Shown here in pieces: positions 60,246 to 64,000 of a stretch of 64,000 nucleotides of DNA; within the stretch, counting starts at the first letter, position 1, and the number at the start of each line of letters is the position of its first letter. This stretch comes from Piezodorus guildinii (lineage: Eukaryota; Arthropoda; Insecta; Hemiptera; Pentatomidae): positions 87,167,021-87,231,020 of the forward strand of contig CM041297.1 of NCBI GenBank assembly GCA_023052935.1, in the 5' to 3' direction. The translations under genes were made by a program, and so were the position numbers. The notes below the pieces were generated by a model. The model was given only the letters and a program-made list of their open reading frames with translations. It was not told the origin of the DNA and searched no databases.

Positions 60246-61562
60246 ATGAGATATTTTCATCAAGTCATGTCCTCAAAGTCTGCAAGTAAAAGATCTAGAT
60301 CTGCAGGTTCTAACTCGTCTCCCACAAAACAGAGACCCCGCCGTGAACAAAATAAAAAAATGATTCCACCAGCGACCGCGTCAGCTACCTCATTAGGTTC
60401 TGAACCACAGCCAAGCACATCATCACAAGGAATAACTGATGAATCTCCGTTTTTTACACCGAATCCATTTCAGATCCTCCAAAATGAAAAAGAAACCATG
60501 GAATCTTCTCCTATACCCAGGGAACCACTACCTCCACCAATATTTGTTAAAAATATTAAAAATTTTAAACTGATGTGTGCGCATTTAAACAAAGTAACAG
60601 ATCCTAATAGTTATTATTGTATAAGTAGAACCAATGATACTAAAATATCTCCGACTACTGCTGAAACCTACAGAAAGATTGTAAAATATCTGACTGAGAC
60701 CAAAGCTGACTTTCATACTTATCAGCTGCGCCAAGAGAGAGCATTAAGGGTCGTAATCAGAAACCTACATTCCTCAACACCCGTTGAAGCAATCAAAGAA
60801 GAACTGACAGAATTAGGATTCCAAGTGAGGCAAGTCACCAACGTTCTAAAAGATAAAAGTCCACTGCCTCTATTCTTCGTGGACTTGGAACCATCAGCAG
60901 GAGTCGAAAAAATCTATGACCTCAGCAGAATGTACTATACCCGTGTAAAAGTTGAAAAACCTTACACAAAGAAAGAAATAGTCCAGTGCCATAACTGTCA
61001 GGCATATGGTCATACCAAAAGTTATTGCCATCACATACCACGCTGTGTGAAATGCGGTGAACAGCATAAAACAGAACAATGTACAAGATCAAGATCAGCA
61101 CCCGCTGTATGTGCTCTGTGCCTCAAGGACCACCCGGCTAACTACAAGGGATGTGAAATCTACAAGAAACTCAGAACCAGATACCAAAAACCTCAGGATC
61201 CGAATGAAACAGCTGTACCAACCAGAAGCAGAAGAGAACCATCAAAACTTGTAAATTCTAACGTGTCATTTGCCCACTTGCTTGGAGGTGGTAACCAGAA
61301 TCATGAAGTCGAGGCACTGCCGGAACAACATTTTCCTCAACATTCTCAATCTATTGTACAAGAATCTATCCCTCAAAGTTTACCTAATCTTCAAAAAACT
61401 CCTCAACATCAAATATCTCATATCCCTCCACCATCAAACGTCACAGATCTTACCAGTCTAATGACATCGTTCATCTCCGAAATCAAATCTCTTGTTATGC
61501 CGCTTATATCACTCCTTACAAATCTAGTAGCGAATCTAATCCCTGCCTTGAAAAATCCTTAA
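60246..61562 (+). CDS. Jockey ORF1, gag-like nucleic-acid-binding protein
   Basis: Intact frame of 438 codons. It would package element RNA and act as a nucleic-acid chaperone in the cytoplasm and at the integration site. The N-terminal 70 residues are Ser/Pro/Lys/Gln-rich and probably disordered. From about residue 95 (PPPIFVKNIKNFKLM) to 240 lies the region known in arthropod retrotransposon gags as PRE_C2HC-associated, followed by three CCHC knuckles: C-x2-C-x4-H-x4-C at residues 248-261, C-x2-C-x3-H-x4-C around 267-279 and C-x2-C-x3-H-x5-C around 288-302. The C-terminal part is Gln/Pro-rich and ends in a hydrophobic helix-like stretch (SLVMPLISLLTNLVANLIPA). A second ATG at 60267-60269 could also be the start. 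The stop TAA (61560-61562) touches the ATG of ORF2. Confidence 0.9.
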   Translation: MRYFHQVMSSKSASKRSRSAGSNSSPTKQRPRREQNKKMIPPATASATSLGSEPQPSTSSQGITDESPFFTPNPFQILQNEKETMESSPIPREPLPPPIFVKNIKNFKLMCAHLNKVTDPNSYYCISRTNDTKISPTTAETYRKIVKYLTETKADFHTYQLRQERALRVVIRNLHSSTPVEAIKEELTELGFQVRQVTNVLKDKSPLPLFFVDLEPSAGVEKIYDLSRMYYTRVKVEKPYTKKEIVQCHNCQAYGHTKSYCHHIPRCVKCGEQHKTEQCTRSRSAPAVCALCLKDHPANYKGCEIYKKLRTRYQKPQDPNETAVPTRSRREPSKLVNSNVSFAHLLGGGNQNHEVEALPEQHFPQHSQSIVQESIPQSLPNLQKTPQHQISHIPPPSNVTDLTSLMTSFISEIKSLVMPLISLLTNLVANLIPALKNP

Positions 61563-62828
61563 ATGACTTCACCTAACTCCTTATCCATTCTCCTTTGGAA
61601 TGCGAATGGTGTTAGAAATCATACTGACGAACTGACAGCGTTGTTGCAAGACAAAACAATCGATGTTGCACTTATAACTGAAACAAGACTAACGACTAAA
61701 CAGTACTTCAAAATACCGCAATACATGACATACCGTACTGACCACCCAGACGGTAAAGCCCATGCCGGTTCTGCTATCATTGTCCACCAATCCCTCTCTC
61801 ATCATTTACTCCCACTTCCCACCTATGATTTCCTACAAGCCACATCCATAGTAATCAAGACTTTTTCCTTTCCGGTAACCCTCACATCTGCATATTGCCC
61901 TCCTAAACATTCCATTTCCAATTCTGAATTTGTATCCTTCCTGGATTCCTTAGGAAATCGTTTCATTCTGGGTGCAGATTTAAACGCCAAGCATCAGCAG
62001 TGGGGTTCCAGAACCACGAATTCTCGGGGACGAAATTTGCTGTCTGCACTCAACTCCCGAAATTTTAATATCCTGCCTCCTGACTCCCCTACCTACTGGC
62101 CAACCGATCCTAACCGCAATCCTGACATCCTCGACTTCTTTATCCACAGCGGATTAGGCTCTCTCAACTTGTCTTTAACTCGCCTTGATGAACTATCCTC
62201 AGACCATAGTCCACTGATCCTAAAAGTATCTCTCACACCAATTCCAAAAGCCATTCCACCATCATTCATCCGAGGCCCTGTCAACTGGAACCTTTTCCGC
62301 CAAATCCTGACCGATAATATTGACCTCAGAGTAACCCTCAAAACCCAAGATGACCTAGATAATTCCGTCTATTCCTTTACCACCGCCATCCAACAAGCTG
62401 TCTGGACTGCTTCCTTACCTAAACACTCCAATATAAATCCAGACCAAAATCATTTTCCACAACCTATTATAGACCTTATCCACACCAAACGCCGAGCAAG
62501 ATCATTATGGCAGCGCACCCGACACCCAACAGATCGCCGCTCCTATAACTTCTATTGTAGACAATTGAAGAGGGAGTTGGCGAACTTCCGTTCCCAGTCC
62601 TTTAATTCCTACCTCTCCTCTCTATCAGCTCGTGATAATTCCCTGTGGAATGTCACGAAAAAGATCCTAAAATACCATCATGTTTCCCATCCTCTCCGAC
62701 GTGGTGATGACTCCTGGGCTGCGTCTGATGAAGATAAAGCCGAGGAATTCGCCATTGTTCTGGTGCGTTTCTGGACATTGCGCAAGCTTTTGACCGGGTA
62801 TGGCACACTGGATTACTCTTCAAGCTGA
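61563..62828 (+). pseudogene. Jockey ORF2, 5' part: apurinic-like endonuclease
   Basis: 421 codons, beginning directly after the ORF1 stop. The first 225 residues form the exonuclease-endonuclease-phosphatase domain that nicks the target: LLWNANGVRNH (Asn near residue 13), LITETRL (catalytic Glu near 41), ILGADLNAKHQQWGS (Asp-Leu-Asn near 136-140) and SSDHSPL (Asp-His near 213). The linker after it includes RARSLWQRTRHPTDRRSY and the DEDKAEEFA motif that in this clade leads to the reverse transcriptase. After EEFA, near 62755, the frame is lost: the next codons read a wrong frame of the motif A region and stop at 62826-62828. So the domain itself looks complete, but the polyprotein is broken. 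Confidence 0.88.
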
Positions 62829-63715
62829 AAACCCATTTACCCCAGTCCCTATACCTCATTCTCCGATCCTATCTCTCGAACCGTTCCTTCCGAGTTCGCT
62901 GTGGTGAAGAATTTTCTAACCTTTATCCCGTTGAGGCCGGTGTTCCTCAAGGCAGCGTCTTGGGACCCATCCTCTACATCCTTTACACTGCTGATATTCC
63001 TACACATCCTGATACCTTTCTGGCAACTTTTGCAGACGACACCGCCATCCTATCATCCAGTTCCAATCCTGAAACAGCATCCTTAAACCTTCAGAGACAC
63101 CTTTTCCTTATCGAACACTGGTGTAATAACTGGCGTGTAAAGGTGAACGAAGCCAAATGTAAACACATAACCTTTACTCTTAGACGAAAATCCTGTCCGC
63201 CAGTTTATTTCAACTCATTACCGATTCCTCTCTCAGATACAGTCCGGTATCTTGGCTTACTGTTAGACAAAAGATTGACTTGGAACCCACATACAAGACT
63301 TAAAAGACAAGAACTCAACCGACGATTCGGACAGTTATACCGACTACTCAACAGAAAATCTGAACTTACAGTTGAAAACAAATTATTAATCTACAAGACA
63401 ATACTGAAGCCCATCTGGACCTACGGACTTGAACTGTGGGGGACAGCTAAACGTTCTAACATCAAACGCATTCAATCCTTTCAATCCAAAGTCCTCCGTA
63501 CAATAGTAAATGCTCCTTATTATGTCTCCAATTATACCTTGCACCACGACCTTAATGTTCCATTTATTTCAGACCTAATTCCATCCAAATTTTCCAAATT
63601 CCACCAGAACCTCATTCATCATCCTAATCCTTTAGCTCAATCCCTATCCAGCTCCACTCATCCATACAACCCACCTAGAAGGTTGAAACGGCAGTGGCCC
63701 CGCGACCTTTTGTAA
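62757..63715 (+). pseudogene. Jockey ORF2, 3' part: reverse transcriptase palm and C-terminus
   Basis: A different frame from the endonuclease part. It reads CSGAFLDIAQAFDRVWH with the motif A Asp codon at 62774-62776, then AGVPQGSVLGPILYILYTAD (motif B), FADDTAIL (motif C, two catalytic Asp) at about 63032, RYLGLLLDKRLTW, WTYGLELWG and the C-terminus NPPRRLKRQWPRDLL before TAA at 63713-63715. All palm motifs from A onwards are intact. What is missing is everything between EEFA and motif A, the fingers of the polymerase; comparison with the usual Jockey layout suggests a loss in the order of 150-200 codons, an estimate from family knowledge. The deletion is out of frame. Confidence 0.9.
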
Positions 63716-63966
63716 ATAAATTGGAGTTCTAGCACTGGCTAGATTCTCCACTCAATGTGATGTATGTATGAGTGTGTGTATGTGTATATAGGTATAAGTG
63801 AATTATTGACTTTTGTATTGATTCATTATTGTGTATATATTTTATTGTAATTTTATGTTGTGTAAATATTGTATGAATGTAGTATGTTTGATATCATTCA
63901 GCAATACTATTAATGTCCAAATTGGGACAGATTGTAAAATTTTCTCAATAAAAATTGTTATTATTG
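63716..63966 (+). other. Jockey 3' UTR and terminus
   Basis: Contains TATGTATGAGTGTGTGTATG-type low-complexity DNA and ends CAATAAAAATTGTTATTATT before the right target duplication. There is no long A-tail; a short TTATT repeat precedes the end. Confidence 0.75.
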
Positions 63967-64000
63967 AGATTTTTCGTGATCGAACATTTCGACTACTGTC

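Larger units (their letters stand above)
59926..63966 (+). mobile_element. Jockey-clade non-LTR retrotransposon, near full length (4041 bp)
   Basis: The 14-bp direct repeat AGATTTTTCGTGAT (59912-59925 and 63967-63980) marks both ends. Inside are a 320-bp 5' UTR, ORF1 (gag-like), ORF2 (endonuclease and reverse transcriptase, broken by an internal deletion), and a 250-bp 3' UTR ending CAATAAAAATTGTTATTATT. No RNase H domain follows the reverse transcriptase, as is normal in Jockey. Perfect target duplications and an intact ORF1 suggest a recent insertion. The deletion may have happened before insertion, with the copy mobilised by an intact relative, or after it; the sequence cannot tell. Confidence 0.92.

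Noticed and set aside
62653..62859. Minus-strand frame within the Jockey element
   Set aside because: Shadow of ORF2; no independent motif.
1..64000. CRISPR arrays, operons, prophage or other bacterial systems
   Set aside because: No regularly spaced repeats, no ribosome-binding sites before ORFs and no bacterial gene density; the sequence is eukaryotic.

Overview
This is a 64 kb piece of AT-rich eukaryotic nuclear DNA, most likely from an insect. Three things point to an insect: a Jockey-clade non-LTR retrotransposon with an ORF1 carrying three CCHC knuckles, short Helitron-type elements of the kind widespread in insect genomes (5' TC, 3' CTAG between A and T), and many tRNA-derived SINEs. 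Long A/T homopolymers and TA microsatellites are common. I could not fix the order; a hemimetabolous insect is a guess. I found no host protein-coding gene, rRNA or bona fide tRNA that I would defend. The window reads as a gene desert or the inside of large introns, with scattered GC-richer, repeat-free islands that could be regulatory DNA or unrecognised exons.

Left part (1-30 kb): mostly unique AT-rich DNA with a hAT-like non-autonomous element (705-1165), an inverted-repeat element whose arms carry a hammerhead-ribozyme-like core and which sits in a perfect 12-bp target duplication (5344-5601), a relative of it (15704-15944), a 5'-truncated LINE tail with a 13-bp target duplication (7866-8227), SINEs at about 9.1-9.4 and 12.7-13.0 kb, and two similar LINE-like 3' ends near 26 kb. 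Middle (30-50 kb): a GC-rich island with a possible splice donor (30.4-30.7 kb), copies of an unclassified repeat, a TA-flanked MITE (35006-35150), a duplicated ~100-bp regulatory-looking module (36816-37098), a decayed Jockey 3' fragment (41897-42373), a 575-bp Helitron (43337-43911) and SINE family 2 copies.

Right part (50-64 kb) is dense in mobile DNA: SINE family 1 with target duplications (50074-50397), then a 120-bp Helitron split by a 2.5-kb 5'-truncated I-superfamily LINE (reverse transcriptase, RNase H, terminal zinc motif) in 17-bp duplications, then Jockey 3' fragments at 56.2-57.7 kb, and finally a nearly complete Jockey element (59926-63966) bounded by a perfect 14-bp duplication. 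That element has an intact ORF1 directly abutting ORF2 (TAA then ATG). Its ORF2 lost the segment between endonuclease and reverse transcriptase motif A through an out-of-frame deletion, so the copy cannot move on its own.

The elements fit together as LINEs supplying target-primed reverse transcription and SINEs and truncated tails being its products; several target duplications can be read directly. Which LINE mobilised which SINE is not shown by the sequence.
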